From Pegoplata infirma (taxonomy: Eukaryota; Arthropoda; Insecta; Diptera; Anthomyiidae): a stretch of 64,000 bases of DNA. Below the pieces are notes generated by a model. The model did no database searches and was not told the origin of the DNA. It was given only the letters and a program-made list of their open reading frames with translations. Position numbers and translations under genes: made by a program. This document shows positions 42,905-54,650 of this stretch, piece after piece. Positions within the stretch are counted from its first letter, which is position 1. Each line of letters opens with the position of its first letter. The stretch is taken from assembly GCA_963921195.1 (NCBI GenBank), contig OY992539.1, positions 36,609,754 to 36,673,753 on the forward strand. The letters are read 5' to 3'.

Positions 42905-44283
42905 TAGGGATGAGATTTTCATAACCAATTATCTTTCTGAATCAAGAAATTTGCGTTAAAATGGCATAGATTTGTTTTTGCATCTTATTGCATATTTTGG
43001 TGAAAATGCATATTTTTGCATATTTTGGTTTTAAATGCATATTTTGTAAATATTTCCAACTTTTAAGTGCATATTTTTGCATATTTTGGCATAAATTAGC
43101 AAAAACCCAAATTAAAATTTATTTGTTTTAAAAACTATTTTAAATTTTAAAAATTTATTTGGGAAATAAGAAAAATTATTTTTTTTCTTAATATTTTTTT
43201 AATAGATTATGTTAATTTCTAAAAAATCTTGCTTATATAAAGTTTTAAATGTTACTATTTAAACCCAGCGCACAGTGCCACATTTGGCCAATCTAGCACG
43301 ACAAAAATCAAAAAAAAAAGTTCCCCGATTTTCATGATATGTTTGTATGTATTATAGGACATTCCTAGTAGCACGGAAATAATCATATAAGATCGATAAT
43401 TCTGTTCGTTACTAACAGGTGGGTGCATAAAGTTGCATCTTGTAAAATCCTGTAACTAGTGCACATTATTTCGCATAAATTAAGTCGAGTTTAAACTGTT
43501 GTAACTTTTGAACAAAAAGAGATATTTATCCACTCTTTTTTGGTAATTTTAAAGGATATTTAAATGCTTTAAGTCATATCTTTTCTTTTTTGCAAAACAA
43601 ATTTTTCTATTTTTTATTAAATTTTTAACAAAATACAAATTTTTGAAAAGAAAATTATATATTTATATTTTTTGATGGAATAGAACTTTTGTGTTTGGTC
43701 CGTATTGGTCGCCGCACTTTTTCAGATATATTGACCAATATCCATAGTACTTATTTCAACGGCTAACTTTTGCGACCGTCTGCGACGCCGACTACAGTGG
43801 GGCGATATGTAAACCTTGTTTTTACATATTTTTTAAACATATTTTAAAAAAGTGGGCGTGGCAGTTGTCTGACCGCCCCCTTTTTTTGTGATATTATTTC
43901 TAAGTCATTGAGAGTATATATACCAAATTTAAAGAAATTATAACCAAAATTACAAATTTTAAAACAAGTGGGCGTGGCCCTTAACCGGCCTCCCACATTT
44001 TTCATAATGTTATTTTCGAAGTTAAAACAAACATTTATACCGAATTTAAAGTCAATATAATTAAAATTGGATTTTTGTCGTCCTAGATTGGCCAAATGTG
44101 GCACTGTGCAGCGTTACTTTTTGCTTTGTAAGAAGTTTTTTCAATGAAAACAAGATTTTTATTGCACACGTTTTATTTTTTAGTGCGTATTTTTAGGGTT
44201 TTTCATGCATATTTTGAATTTTTTAGCGCATATTTTAAGCGCAAATATTTTCGATTTTTTAGTGCATGAAAATCTCATCCCTA
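42905..44283. mobile_element. hAT-like element, TAGGGATGAGATTTTCAT ends
   Basis: Both ends start TAGGGATGAGATTTTCAT on their own strand. Flanks are TTCACGAT (42897-42904) and TTCATGAT (44284-44291), an 8-bp TSD with one difference. The interior has many TGCATATTTTG words near both ends. 1379 bp including a nested element. No transposase frame survives. Confidence 0.88.
43271..44108. mobile_element. TIR element nested in the hAT-like element
   Basis: CACAGTGCCACATTTGGCCA and its exact inverse bound 838 bp; the pairing continues through ATCTAG. The flanks share CAGCG on both sides, which may be a 5-bp TSD or chance. The interior contains two GTGGGCGTGGC passages (43851 and 43969). The 86-codon minus frame here lacks recognisable domains. 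Confidence 0.75.
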
Positions 44284-44989
44284 TTCATGATCCTCAATTC
44301 ATCTGTCTGTCTGCTGAAAACACGCTAACTTTTGAAAGACTTTAAGGCGGCTCCTGAAGTTTGGCATATATTTATGTTATTTACCTGGTAAAGTTGGTTG
44401 TAAATCAGCGAAATCGATCCAGCGGTTCAAAAGTTATAATCCAAAGAGTGAATTTCGGCAAGGGTTTTTCGCGAGTTTACGAGATAAAAACACGCTAACT
44501 TTCTAAAGACAACTGTGAGGGTGCTGAAGCTTAACATATATATTTGTCGTTCACCTAATCTGGTTCTAGTTGAATTTCAGCCAAATCGGTCTAGTGGATC
44601 AAAATTATTAGCATAACCGTGAATTTTAAATTGGTCACCTTAAATTCACGTGTTGAAAAACCCGAGCTTTAAAAACATTATTAAGCCACAAAATTACTTT
44701 ACAAAGCATTTTTGTCAATAAAAAATATTTTTACACTAAAAAAAAATTTACACTCGAAAAAAATTGTACACCAAAAAAAAAAAATTGTACACCAAAAAAA
44801 AAGTTTTGTAATTTTTATTTTTTTTTTACAAAAAGACAAAAAAAGTTTTTTACTCAAAATAAAATATTTCTAATCAAAAATTTTATTTTTTCACGTTAGA
44901 AAATTTACTATCACTTAAAAAGGGCATTGTTGAGGGTATTCATAGATTCGGCCAAGTAGAGTTTAACTTGTCTACTTGTTAATAATTTG

Positions 44990-45080
44990 GCTATTCAGTA
45001 AGTAGGTACTGGACCGATTGCTGAGAAGTTCATACCGGTAATAGCTAACGTAATTTCGAGCTTTATTTTGGACGCTGGAC
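44990..45080 (-). repeat. Short dispersed repeat (about 100 bp)
   Basis: CAGTAAGTAGGTACTGGACC, ATAGCTAACGTAATTTCGAG and GGACGCTGGACCC are the inverse of the 34028-34130 copy. Confidence 0.8.
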
Positions 45081-45089
45081 CCAAAATTT

Positions 45090-45687
45090 TTGAAACAAAA
45101 TAATTTACTAATTTTTTTTGTGTAAAATTTTTTTTGAGTGTACAATTATTTTCGAGTGTATTTTTTTTTCTATTGTAAAAATATTTTTGAGTGTCAAAAA
45201 TACGTTGTAAAATATTTTTGTGTCTTACCAATGTTTTTAAAACATGTTTAACGGGTTTTCAACACGAGAATTTAAGTTGAAACTAATTTGGAATTCATGG
45301 TTTTGCTAATAACTTTTGAAACACTAAACCGATTTGGCTGAAATTCCATACGAATCAGGCGAGGGGAACGGAAAATATATATGTTAAGCTTCAGCGTCCT
45401 CAGAATTGTCTTTCGAAAGTTAGCGTGTTTTATATCTCATAAATTCACGAAAAACCCTTGCCTTCGTCTTTTGCTCATAACTTTTGAACCACTGGACCGA
45501 TTTCGCTGGATTGCAATACCGACCTGACTAGGTAAATGCCCAACATATATGCAAAACTTCAGGAGTCTCCGTTAAGTCTTTCAAAAGTTAGCTTGTTTTC
45601 AACAGACAAACGGACAGACAGACAGACGGACGGACAGACTGACATCGCAAGATAGTCTTAAAATCGATCGAGGATCATGAATATATA
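45090..45687 (-). mobile_element. Helentron, 5' end cut by a fold-back
   Basis: AATTTTTTTTGAGTGTACAA, AACTTTTGAAACACTAAACC, (GACAGACG)n at 45610-45640, TCTTAAAATCGATCGAGGAT and ATGAATATATA, where the fold-back starts. The rest of the 5' end is not found on the other side, so the locus was later truncated. Confidence 0.8.
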
Positions 45688-46380
45688 TGGGGCATTCCAT
45701 GTGAAATCGGACACTTTGAAAAACTTTTTTTTTAAATTTTCCCAATTTGTTTACAGTTTTTAGTACCCTTCGAAAACTCCTTCGTGGTAAATTTTCAGAT
45801 TTTTTTGATGACCCGTTCAAAAGATATCGAACTTTTAAAAATTGGTAGTTTGTTCCTTTACTCAAATTTCGTTTAATCATAACTTCTTCAATAATGGTCC
45901 AAATTTCAAATTTTTTTCTTCAAAATTTTTGTTTTTTTAAGTACTTTCTAAAAAAAAATCCCAACAAATTCTTAAAAGCGCTCTAGTATGCGATTTTTAA
46001 GTTTTAAAATTTAAATCTCATTTTTGAAAATGTTTGTACTCTTCGATTTTTTTGAAATTTTTTTGTGTAAAACTTCTATCAATTCTACAAATTTTTTGCC
46101 CAGGAAGATCGTGGGATAACGATTATTACTATTTTTTAAAATTTTTTCAAAAAATTTAATTGTAATTTTCCAATCTTAAAATCGTTTCTACTGCTCCAAT
46201 GGTACGTCATAGAGGGGTCCTTTATAAGACCGACCCCCATTAATTTTTACGTCTTAACATTTCTTTGGAACAAACTAATACCCTATCTCCAATTTCTAAG
46301 GGGGCTCCCACACAAAACGACATCTTTTAAAATTTGTTCCAACCGCTCTAACTGCCCTAATAGTGCCCTATTAGGGCACT
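45688..46380. mobile_element. Fold-back element, TGGGGCATTCC family, single arm
   Basis: Starts TGGGGCATTCCATGTGAAAT after TA and follows the left arm of 14062-15978 to GCCCTAATAGTGCCC. The centre and the second arm are missing. Confidence 0.85.
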
Positions 46381-46449
46381 TTGCTTTTGGTTTCATCCTA
46401 TTCCGATTTTGGTTGTTGCACTGTGTAATGAGAGCCATCCCTATGCTTA

Positions 46450-46980
46450 CACCGTCCATCAAAAATGAAAAAAGTCGGTAAATACAAACTGAATAATATA
46501 CGTTTGAAACTAGCGACTAAATGTAGTATTGCATTTACAGTTTTTCATTTCGTGTTCCTGTTTTCTTTTAAAAGGACTTCAATTCAATTTTCCTATTTAA
46601 TTATTTTTAGGTGGTAAGTTACAACCTTTCAAAACTTTATCTTCAATATCATTGAAATTTTCAACTAAATATTTTTATTATTTTGATAAAGTTTTCAAAA
46701 GACTTTATTTACCTCCTTTTATCTTGATACGGCAAAATAAGAAAATGAGAAAAATAGGGGGGTATCCTACTCTTTAATTTGCCATTACCAGTGACATCCT
46801 AGGACAAGTACAAATATTTTAGAAATATGTTACAAAGTGTATCCTTTAAAACTTTGAGGTCCTCTTAAATAGAAACAGGATCACGAAATAAAAAACTGTA
46901 AATGCAGTTTTACTACGTTTGATCTATACTTTCAGACGTATATCAGCCGGTTCATGTTTAATATTGGCTGTCGGATGGTG
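46450..46980. mobile_element. Fold-back element, CACCGTCC family, complete
   Basis: Ends CACCGTCCATCAAAAATG / TATTGGCTGTCGGATGGTG (inverse CACCATCCGACAGCC), flanked by TTA on both sides. Arms pair as in 25098-25709 (TATTGCATTTACAGTTTTTC with AACTGTAAATGCAGTTTTAC). 531 bp. Confidence 0.85.
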
Positions 46981-47395
46981 TTATCAAATACTAATAATTT
47001 TTCTCAATGTTTATGTTTAACCCATGCAAAAAGTAATTACTTTTCATATATTTGACAGATCGTTTTACACGCTAACATAGTCTGTAAAAACCTTAAAGTC
47101 ACTCCACCTAAAAAAATTCACTTTCTGCAATTCATTTTTTTTTTTTCAAAATTTCTTAATTATATATTTTGTTTTAAAATTTCGTTTTCAACTAACATTT
47201 TTAAAATCCCTACTATACAAATACCAATAAACATGCCACGAATATATGAAATATTTTACAATAAACCACACATACGTAAATACCACTAATACATACACAT
47301 TTCCATTTCATATTTAAAGCAATAGCTCTTCTACACATTTAATCGAGTTAAAATAGCACTGGTTGGGAATCTTCTACTTATACAATTTACTTATA
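46981..47395 (+). other. Intron sequence, no element recognised
   Basis: AT-rich, no repeat boundary seen. Confidence 0.5.
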
Positions 47396-47889
47396 CAGTC
47401 GAACTCGGTTATAACGCACTCGGTTATAACGAATTTTCGGTTATAACGAACTAATTCTGAAGTCCCGACGTTTTGGCAACAATTTTCACACAAAATACTC
47501 CTTTTATAACGAACTCGGTTATAACGAATCCTCGGTTAAAACGAACAACTTATTATGGTCCCACGAACACAATTTCATGTATATTTACCTTTTTATAACG
47601 AACTCCCATAAATATTTTGAAATTTGCGGCAATTATGTTTACCAAACTCACAAATGGTTAGAAATTGTTGGTTAATATTATTATTTTAAACAAATTTTTT
47701 TATATTTTTAATGCTTTCTTCTCAATAAGTAGTTACTTTCAAAAAAACGTCAAATAAAACAAGATTGGAACATTTTCTTTTGGAAACAAAACTAGGTTGA
47801 TATAAAATATACCCCGCTTATAGCGAACTTCGCTTATAACGAACTATTTTTACTGGTCCCTCGGAGTTCGTTATAACCGGGTTTGACTG
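47396..47889. mobile_element. pogo-like MITE, TATAACGA-rich, TA TSD
   Basis: Ends CAGTCGAACTCGGTTATAAC and inverse of CAGTCAAACCCGGTTATAAC, with TA at 47394-47395 and 47890-47891. The subterminal parts contain many CGGTTATAACGAA / TTCGTTATAAC repeats. Termini of this form belong to the pogo/Tigger branch of Tc1-mariner. 494 bp, no coding. Confidence 0.88.
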
Positions 47890-48581
47890 TACCCGTAAGG
47901 ATATTTACACTATACTACTTCTACACTTATACAGTTATACTTATGCATAATATTAGTGTATGTAGTAACAGAGTATTTTATTTTGTATATATGTGTGTTT
48001 GTGTATGTATATGTGTGTAAAAAAAACAAAATTGTTTTGATAAACTTATTCTTGTAAATATATTTAATTAAAATGCTTATTATCTTGCACTGCATTTTAA
48101 TGAGTCTATCACAATTTCAACACTGACACTCTACTCTCGACTCTTTTTATTTTCTTTGGTTTTGTTTTTATGCTGCTTTATATTTGGTTTCTGTTGTATC
48201 TTTATCTTTCTTCTTTATATATATTTTCTACATATACAATAGGGGAAACCGGAAATAAAACCTGATTTTTATTGAAGTGCTGATAATAGAAATAATATTT
48301 AAAACTGTTTTCAAGGTCAATTACAGAGTGCAAACGGCGCTTAAAGTTGTAATGTTTTTTTAATATTGGTGCAAAATGTTGCATTTTATGAAGGATATTG
48401 AGGAAAGAACATTTAAAAAATGTTCCTGCAGAAATTTTGATACGGAACAGCATACATGTTACAATTTTTCATATATTCTGCTTAATTTTTTTTTTAATAA
48501 AAAAGGTTTTTTTCGACCTTTAAAATATTATATTTTGAGTAGGTTTATTCAAGCTCGAGGTAATTTTTCTTTACTAATTAA
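47890..48581 (+). other. Intron sequence; CTCGAG-family piece at its end
   Basis: TA/GT-rich patch at 47985-48015. TATTATATTTTGAGTAGGTT and CAAGCTCGAGGTAATTTTTC (48524-48574) are a fragment of the CTCGAG family next to the Helentron. Otherwise nothing. Confidence 0.5.
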
Positions 48582-49367
48582 AACAAGTAGAAAAGTTAAA
48601 TTCGACTAGGCCGAATCTATGAATACCCTCCACAATGCCCTTTTTAAGTTATTGTAAATTTTCTAGAGTGAAAAAATTACATTTTTGATTAGAAATATTT
48701 TATTTTGTTTAAAAAAAACTTTTTTTTTTAACTAATTTTTGAAAAAAAAAAAATTTACTAAATTTTTTTTGGGTGTAAAATTTTTTTTTGAGTGTAAAAT
48801 TTTTTTCGAGTGTATTTTTTTTTTTTTCTTTTAGTGTAAAAATATTTTTGAGTGACAAAAATGCGTTGTAAAATATTTTTGTGACTTACCAATGTTTTTA
48901 AAACCTGTTTAACGGGGTTTCAACACGTGAATTTAAGGTGAGGCAAATCTGAAATTTACGATTTTGCTAATAACTTTTGAATTTAAAACCACATATATGC
49001 CACACTTCAGCACCCTCAGAATTGCCGTTCGAAAGTTACCGTGTGTTTTATCTCGTAAATTCCAGAAAAACCCTTGCCGAAATTCACTCATTTGCTTATA
49101 AATTTTGAACCACTGGACCGATTTCGCTGGATTGCAATACCAACCTGATCAGGTAAATGACCAACATATATGCCAAACTTCAGGAGCCTCCGCAAATTCT
49201 TTCAAAAGTTAGCGTGTTTTCAACAGACGGACATTGCTAGATCATCTTAAAATCGATCTAGGATCATGAATATATATACTTTATGGGGTCCTTGACCAAT
49301 ATTTCGAGGTGTTACAAACGGAATGACAAAATTATATATACCCTCTATCACTAGAGTGGAGGGTATA
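48582..49367 (-). mobile_element. Helentron, nearly complete
   Basis: Starts AACAAGTAGAAAAGTTAAATTC with hairpin TTCGACTAGGCCGAAT, GAATACCCTCCACAATGCCC, GAGTGTAAAATTTTTTTCGA, TCTTAAAATCGATCTAGGAT, and 5' end CCTCTATCACTAGAGTGGAG then GGTATA. Confidence 0.88.
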
Positions 49368-49900
49368 ACAAGTAAGAAAGTTATAGTCAGTCAAGACCGA
49401 CCATATAATACCCTACACCTGTGTTTTTTCGGAAAATGGGTCCCTAGTCCAAACATGGACCGATTGGATCTATCTTTTGTTTGATCTTTAATTAGCGTAG
49501 AAAGCACACACAGATCAAATTTTAGTGGAATTGGTTTATTTTTTTGCCGATAGACCGATTTAACTGAATATCGGTAAAAAAATTTATATGGGGGACTTAG
49601 TCCAAAAATGGTCCAATTATATTCATATTTGAATAGGTTACCAAAGTACACGTTTAACACCTACAAATACAATTTGTATCAAATATTTCCATTTTTATGA
49701 ATTTTTAGGGAATTATGTAAATATCGGGAGGGTGGTTTGTAAGGGGACTACGAGAATGATTTGTGCATACAAAATTTGAGTACCTGTCAAATTTCAAAGC
49801 GATATTTGTTATAATACGGTTATTAGAGCCATTTAAGCCTAATCCAAAAGGGGCGTTTGTATGGGGGCTGGGTAAGTTTCAAATTTTATGTCAATTGATG
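49366..49900 (-). mobile_element. Helentron of the GTCGGTC..GACCGAC subfamily, abutting the previous one
   Basis: ACAAGTAAGAAAGTTATAGTC and hairpin AGTCAGTCAAGACCGACCAT begin immediately after GGGTATA of the preceding element, with no spacer. TTTAACTGAATATCGGTAAA and GGTCCAATTATATTCATATT match 30828-31310. The 5' end is not visible. Confidence 0.8.
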
Positions 49901-49904
49901 GAAA

Positions 49905-50160
49905 CTATGATATTCTCATAGAATAATTTTTAAGAAAATTATTTTTCTGCTTTAAATTTATTAATGTTGGTCATTTAGAAAAAAAAAATTAGATAATTAT
50001 TTTTGTTTTAAATTTATATTTTACTAAATAGTCTTAACAATGGAATCTGACCAACATATCTAAATTTAAAACAGAAAAATAATTTTTTGGAAAATTTTTC
50101 ATAGTTTTTAAAAGGAAGGGAAAAATTACCTCGAACTAGAATAAACCTGATCAAAATATA
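49905..50160. repeat. CTCGAG-family repeat, partly palindromic
   Basis: AAACTATGATATTCTCATAG, AATTATTTTTCTGCTTTAAA and the inverse later (TTTAAAACAGAAAAATAATT), ending ATTACCTCGAACTAGAATAA. Confidence 0.7.
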
Positions 50161-50280
50161 ATATTTTAAAAGTCGAATTTTTATTTAAAAAAAAAAAAAC
50201 TAATCAAAATTTAAACAAAATGTTTAGCACGCCAAGATGGAATACCCATCAAATATTATTACACTAGCAATAGCCCATGA

Positions 50281-51830
50281 GCAAATCCATGGGAATTTAA
50301 ACTGACGGATCACTGATTTTGTAAATTTTTTTTCATTTGACAGAGCTTCGTTAATGATTAAAAACCATATGCATATATTTTTTTTTGATCAATACTTTAA
50401 AACATATGGGCCTTTAAAAAAGCGTTTTTTGACAATATTGACATTTTATAAAATTTTTGTGTTCGGAAACCGTAAGTCGTACGAAAAAAACTTATAAAAA
50501 CAATATTGTTTATAAAATTATGAAGATATAAAATTTAGAAAAAAAAAAATTAAAACTATGTTTGAAAGTCCTGTTTTCCTGGGAAGGACATCATGGATTT
50601 CCAAAAACAAAATTTTGTATTAAAGTTTAGAATGTCCTTTTAACGCTATTAAAATTTCAGAGAGGTGTTTTTTGGTATTGTTTAGCAATAAATTTTCAAA
50701 GTTTGTTAGAGAGCCAAATATTTGATTTTTTTTTCAAAATTTTGGCAAAAAATCAAATAGTTGGCTTTAGACTGTTTTTTTTTGAGATTTTTACTCGAAA
50801 ACCGTAAGTTGTACAAAAAAACTTTCAGTGACAATATTGTTGATAAAATAAGAACAAAAAAATAAAAAAAAATATTGATTAATTTTTATTAAAAAATTAA
50901 AATTGTTTTATTCGACCTTTAAAATATTATATTTTGAGTTGGTTTGTTCTAGCTCGAGGTCATTATTTCCTTTACTAACTAAAACTATGATATTCTCATA
51001 GAATAATTATCAAGAAAATTATTTTTCTGTTTTAATTTTATAAATGCTGATCATTTTTTGCAAGACATAATCGACACATGTTTCGGGATTTGTCAAATCC
51101 CAATGTTAAGACTATTAAGTAAAAATAAACAAAAAATTTAAAAAAAATCAAAAAAAAAATGTTAAAACAATATTAGAATGTCTTTTTCTCCTGTCAAGGA
51201 CACTATGGACTTCCTAAACCAACATTTTTTATTAAAGTTTAGAATTCCCTTTTAACGCTGTTAAAATTTCAAGGAGGTGTTTTCTTGTGTTGTCGAGCAA
51301 TAAATTTTTAAACCTTGTCATATAGCTAAATTTTAGACTTTTTTGCCAAAATTTTGAAAAAAATCAAATTTTTGGCTATCTAACAAACTTTGAAAATTTA
51401 TTGCTCAACAATACGAAAAAACACCTCTCTGAAATTTTAATAACGTTAAAAGGACATTTTAAAATTCAATACAAAATTTTGGTTTTGGAAATCCATGATA
51501 TCCTTCCCAGCAAAAAAGGACATTCAGATATGGTTTTTAAAATTTTTTTGTTGAAATTTTTAAATTTTTTTTTTATAAATTTTAAATCTTAATAATTTTA
51601 TAAACAATATTGTTTTTATAAGTTTTTTCGTACGACTTACGATTTCCGAACTCTAAAATGTTAAAAACTGTCTAAAAGGCAATATTGTCGAAAAGGCGCT
51701 TTTTGACGCGCCCATATCTTCCAAAGTATTGATGAAAAAAAAGATGATCTTTAATCATTCACAAAGCTCTATCTAATAACTAAAAATTTACAAAATCAGT
51801 GATCCGTTAGTTAAATTTCCCATGGATTTG
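50281..51830. mobile_element. Fold-back element interrupted by a CTCGAG-family copy
   Basis: GCAAATCCATGGGAATTTAA and GACGGATCACTGATTTTGTA on the left pair with TACAAAATCAGTGATCCGTT and TTTCCCATGGATTTGC on the right. GAGAGGTGTTTTTTGGTATT pairs with AATACGAAAAAACACCTCTC. The centre holds a CTCGAG-family copy (about 50895-51115). Fragments of the arm recur at 55690-55800 and 56455-56700. Confidence 0.75.
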
Positions 51831-51950
51831 CTACCATATATTTGATCTTTGCAACAGATTTACAAATCGTTAATGGGTAATCATATTAAAATCTGTTTTA
51901 ATAGTTTTTCGTTGGTTGTTTGGCAGTCGTGATCAAACTAAGAGGCTGTA

Positions 51951-53489
51951 CAATAGGGTGGGTCGATGAAATGCATATTTGCGAATCTCGTGTACTAATA
52001 GCAAAAACTCGACGCGCATTTTCGAGCTGATAACGGGAAAAATCATGAAAAAATTTTAGGAGGGTACTTTTAGGCCTCTACAAGCGGTTTTAGTTCGCGG
52101 TTTTTGGAAAAAAAATATTTTTTTTGATTTTTTAAAAATATTTTAAAAATTAAGTAAAATAATGCTTATTACAAAACAATATCCAAACAAAATTTATTTC
52201 GCCAATTTTAGCCCGTGGATGCGTTTTTATACCCAGAAAAGTTCGATTTATATATAGAAAAAAAAAATATTTTTTATTTCATAATAGCACTCAAATGGTG
52301 CATAAGGCCAATTTAAGAACAAGAATGATAAAAATTAAAAAATTTCGAGTATTTATAGCAATCCACAAGTGCAAAAAATTCGCAAATTCAAAAAAAATTA
52401 AAAATGGGTATCAAAATTTTGGTAAAATAAAGCGTTTTAAGATAATGATAAAAAAACAAAACAAATTGGCGGCTATTTGTAACAATTCGCAAGCGCAAAA
52501 AATTCGCAAGTACCAAAAAAAATTAAAAAATGGAAAAATGGGTATCAAATTTTTGGTAAAATAAAGCGTTTTCAGAAAAAAAATAAAAAATATATATTAG
52601 AGGATCAATTTGGTCCATGGATGCATTTTTTATTTACATTGTTAACATATATTTCTAAGGCTCTGGAGTTTTTATATATTTTTTTTCCATTCCGTTTCCA
52701 TAAAATAAATAAACTTTTCAGATTTTAAAATGCATCAATGGACCAACTACAATCGTAAATAAACATTTAAATATCAAACAAAAAAAAAAAAAAAAACCAT
52801 CAGATTTTCAAAATGCATCCATGGACCAAATTGATCCTCTAATATATATTTTTTATTTTTTTTTCTGAAAACGCTTTATTTTACCAAAAATTTGATACCC
52901 ATTTTTCCATTTTTTAATTTTTTTTGGTACTTGCGAATTTTTTGCGCTTGCGAATTGTTATAAATAGCCGCCAATTTGTTTTGTTTTTTTATCATTATCT
53001 TAAAACGCTTTATTTTACCAAAATTTTGATACCCATTTTTATTTTTTTTGGAATTTGCGAATTTTTTGCACTTGAGGATTGCTATAAATACCGGCAATTT
53101 TTTAATTTTTATCATTCATGTTCTTAAATTGGCCTTATGCACCATTTGAGTGCTATTTTGAAATAAAAAATATTTTTTTTTTCTATATATAAATCGAACT
53201 TTTCTGGGTATAAAAACGCATCCACGGGCTAAAATTGGCGAGATAAATTTTGTTTGGATATTGTTTTGTAATAAGCATTATTTTACTTAATTTTTAAAAT
53301 ATTTTTAAAAAATCAAAAAAAATATTTTTTTTCCAAAAACCGCGAACTAAAAGCGCTTGTAGAGGCCTAAAAGTACCCCCCTAAAATTTTTTCATGATTT
53401 TTCCCGTTATCAGCTCGAAAATGCGCGTCGAGTTTTTGCTATTAGTACACGAGATTCGCAAATATGCATTTCATCGACCCACCCTACTG
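51951..53489. mobile_element. Complete fold-back element, CARTAGGGTGGGTCGATG ends, TA TSD
   Basis: Termini CAATAGGGTGGGTCGATGAA and inverse of CAGTAGGGTGGGTCGATGAA, with TA on both sides. The arms are about 750 bp and nearly identical (GGCCTCTACAAGCGGTTTTA with the inverse of TAAAAGCGCTTGTAGAGGCC). The centre is near 52735. 1539 bp. The minus and plus KIKKF/CKKFANSKK frames in both arms are the same sequence read twice. Confidence 0.93.
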
Positions 53490-53990
53490 TACAATTATCT
53501 TCTTTTAATTCTCAATGAGGATAGAGTTAAATATGTATTTATATTTTCGTTTAAACATTATCGATTTGTCATTTAAATTCCCTATACTACTTGAAGTATT
53601 GGGTTTTTATGTTTGCTAAATAGTTGTGGCAATGGATTCTGACAAAGTCGTGCAAAATGACCAACATAAATATCTTTGGTTAAACTAGTCAAGGAAAAAT
53701 TACCTCGAGCTAATAAAGCTACTCAAAAATTTTTTTTATGTTTTTAACTTTTTGTTTAAAACCCAGTTTAACAATCTGGTGTTTTCGGGACACGTTAATG
53801 TACAATCACATTTCAAAATATACGAATATAATCTCATCTATATCATCATGTGCGTATTTCAATGTTTGCAAGTGTGTGAGAATAAAGATTACATTTTGTC
53901 AAAAAAGTATGCAAATATTTGCATCAAAATTCCTATATTTTCTTAATATTTCCTATTTATTCAAAGTTATTCGTAATTTTTCTGAATATG
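53490..53990 (+). repeat. CTCGAG-family fragment (53555-53735) and unassigned intron
   Basis: TTTGCTAAATAGTTGTGGCA, TGACCAACATAAATATC and ATTACCTCGAGCTAATAAAG match the 42290-42560 copy. The rest is AT-rich. Confidence 0.6.
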
Positions 53991-54522
53991 CACTCAAAAA
54001 ATTATGTTAGTAAAATCAACTGAAAATGTCAGTTAAAATAACTACTATGTAAGTTGTTTTGGGGTCAACTACTTTTTCAGTTAAATCAACTAACAATGTT
54101 AGTTATTTTAACTGACAAAAAACAACTGACTTATGTAGTAAAAACTACTAACATTTGTAGTCAAAACAACTAAAATGTAGTAAAAATAATCAATATATAA
54201 TTTAAAAAAAAAAAAAAAAAAAAAAATTGAAGACCAAATTTGTGTTGTGAAAAATAAAAAAAAAATTATTTCTATTTTTTGGAAAAAAAAAACTTTGAAA
54301 ACTTTTCAGATATAAAAAAATAAAATTTACTACTTTAAATAACTGTTACTACATCACAGTACTTTTTTGTTAGTTGTTCAAAAAAACGACTTAAAATAAC
54401 TAACAGAAATAGTTGTTTGATATTTTTCATACAAAAACAACTGACTTTGTAGTTGAAAACAACTAACTACTGTAAAATATACAAATAACTAACATGTAGT
54501 AACTTACATAATTTTCTGAGTG
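53991..54522. mobile_element. MITE, CACTCA(A/G)AAAATTATG ends
   Basis: Left CACTCAAAAAATTATGTTAG, right inverse of CACTCAGAAAATTATGTAAG. The interior is built from TAACTGACA / GTAGTTAT-type words in both orientations. Related in style to 9667-9913. TSD not resolved. Confidence 0.8.
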
Positions 54523-54650
54523 TGTATTTCTCAACTCTTTTGAATAATGGAAAACAGTTATAAGCATTCCTGAACTCTTCCGAATAACAATAAAAAATTT
54601 TTCTGTGTTTACATTTATGACTACCGATCGATTTAAAGACGATCTACACA

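Larger units (their letters stand above)
42797..44980 (+). mobile_element. Helentron split by the hAT-like element at 42905-44283
   Basis: 5' TATATCCTACACCCTAGTGA, then CCCATAAAGTATATAGTATA. After the insertion: TTCATGATCCTCAATTCATC, CACGCTAACTTTTGAAAGAC, AAATCGGTCTAGTGGATCAA, GAGGGTATTCATAGATTCGG and CTTGTCTACTTGTT. Same subfamily as 48582-49367 (minus). Confidence 0.85.

Noticed and set aside
52295..53127. Paired basic frames (KKFRVFIAIHKCKKFANSKK) on + and -
   Set aside because: They are the same sequence in the two arms of the 51951-53489 fold-back, A-rich and without a domain.
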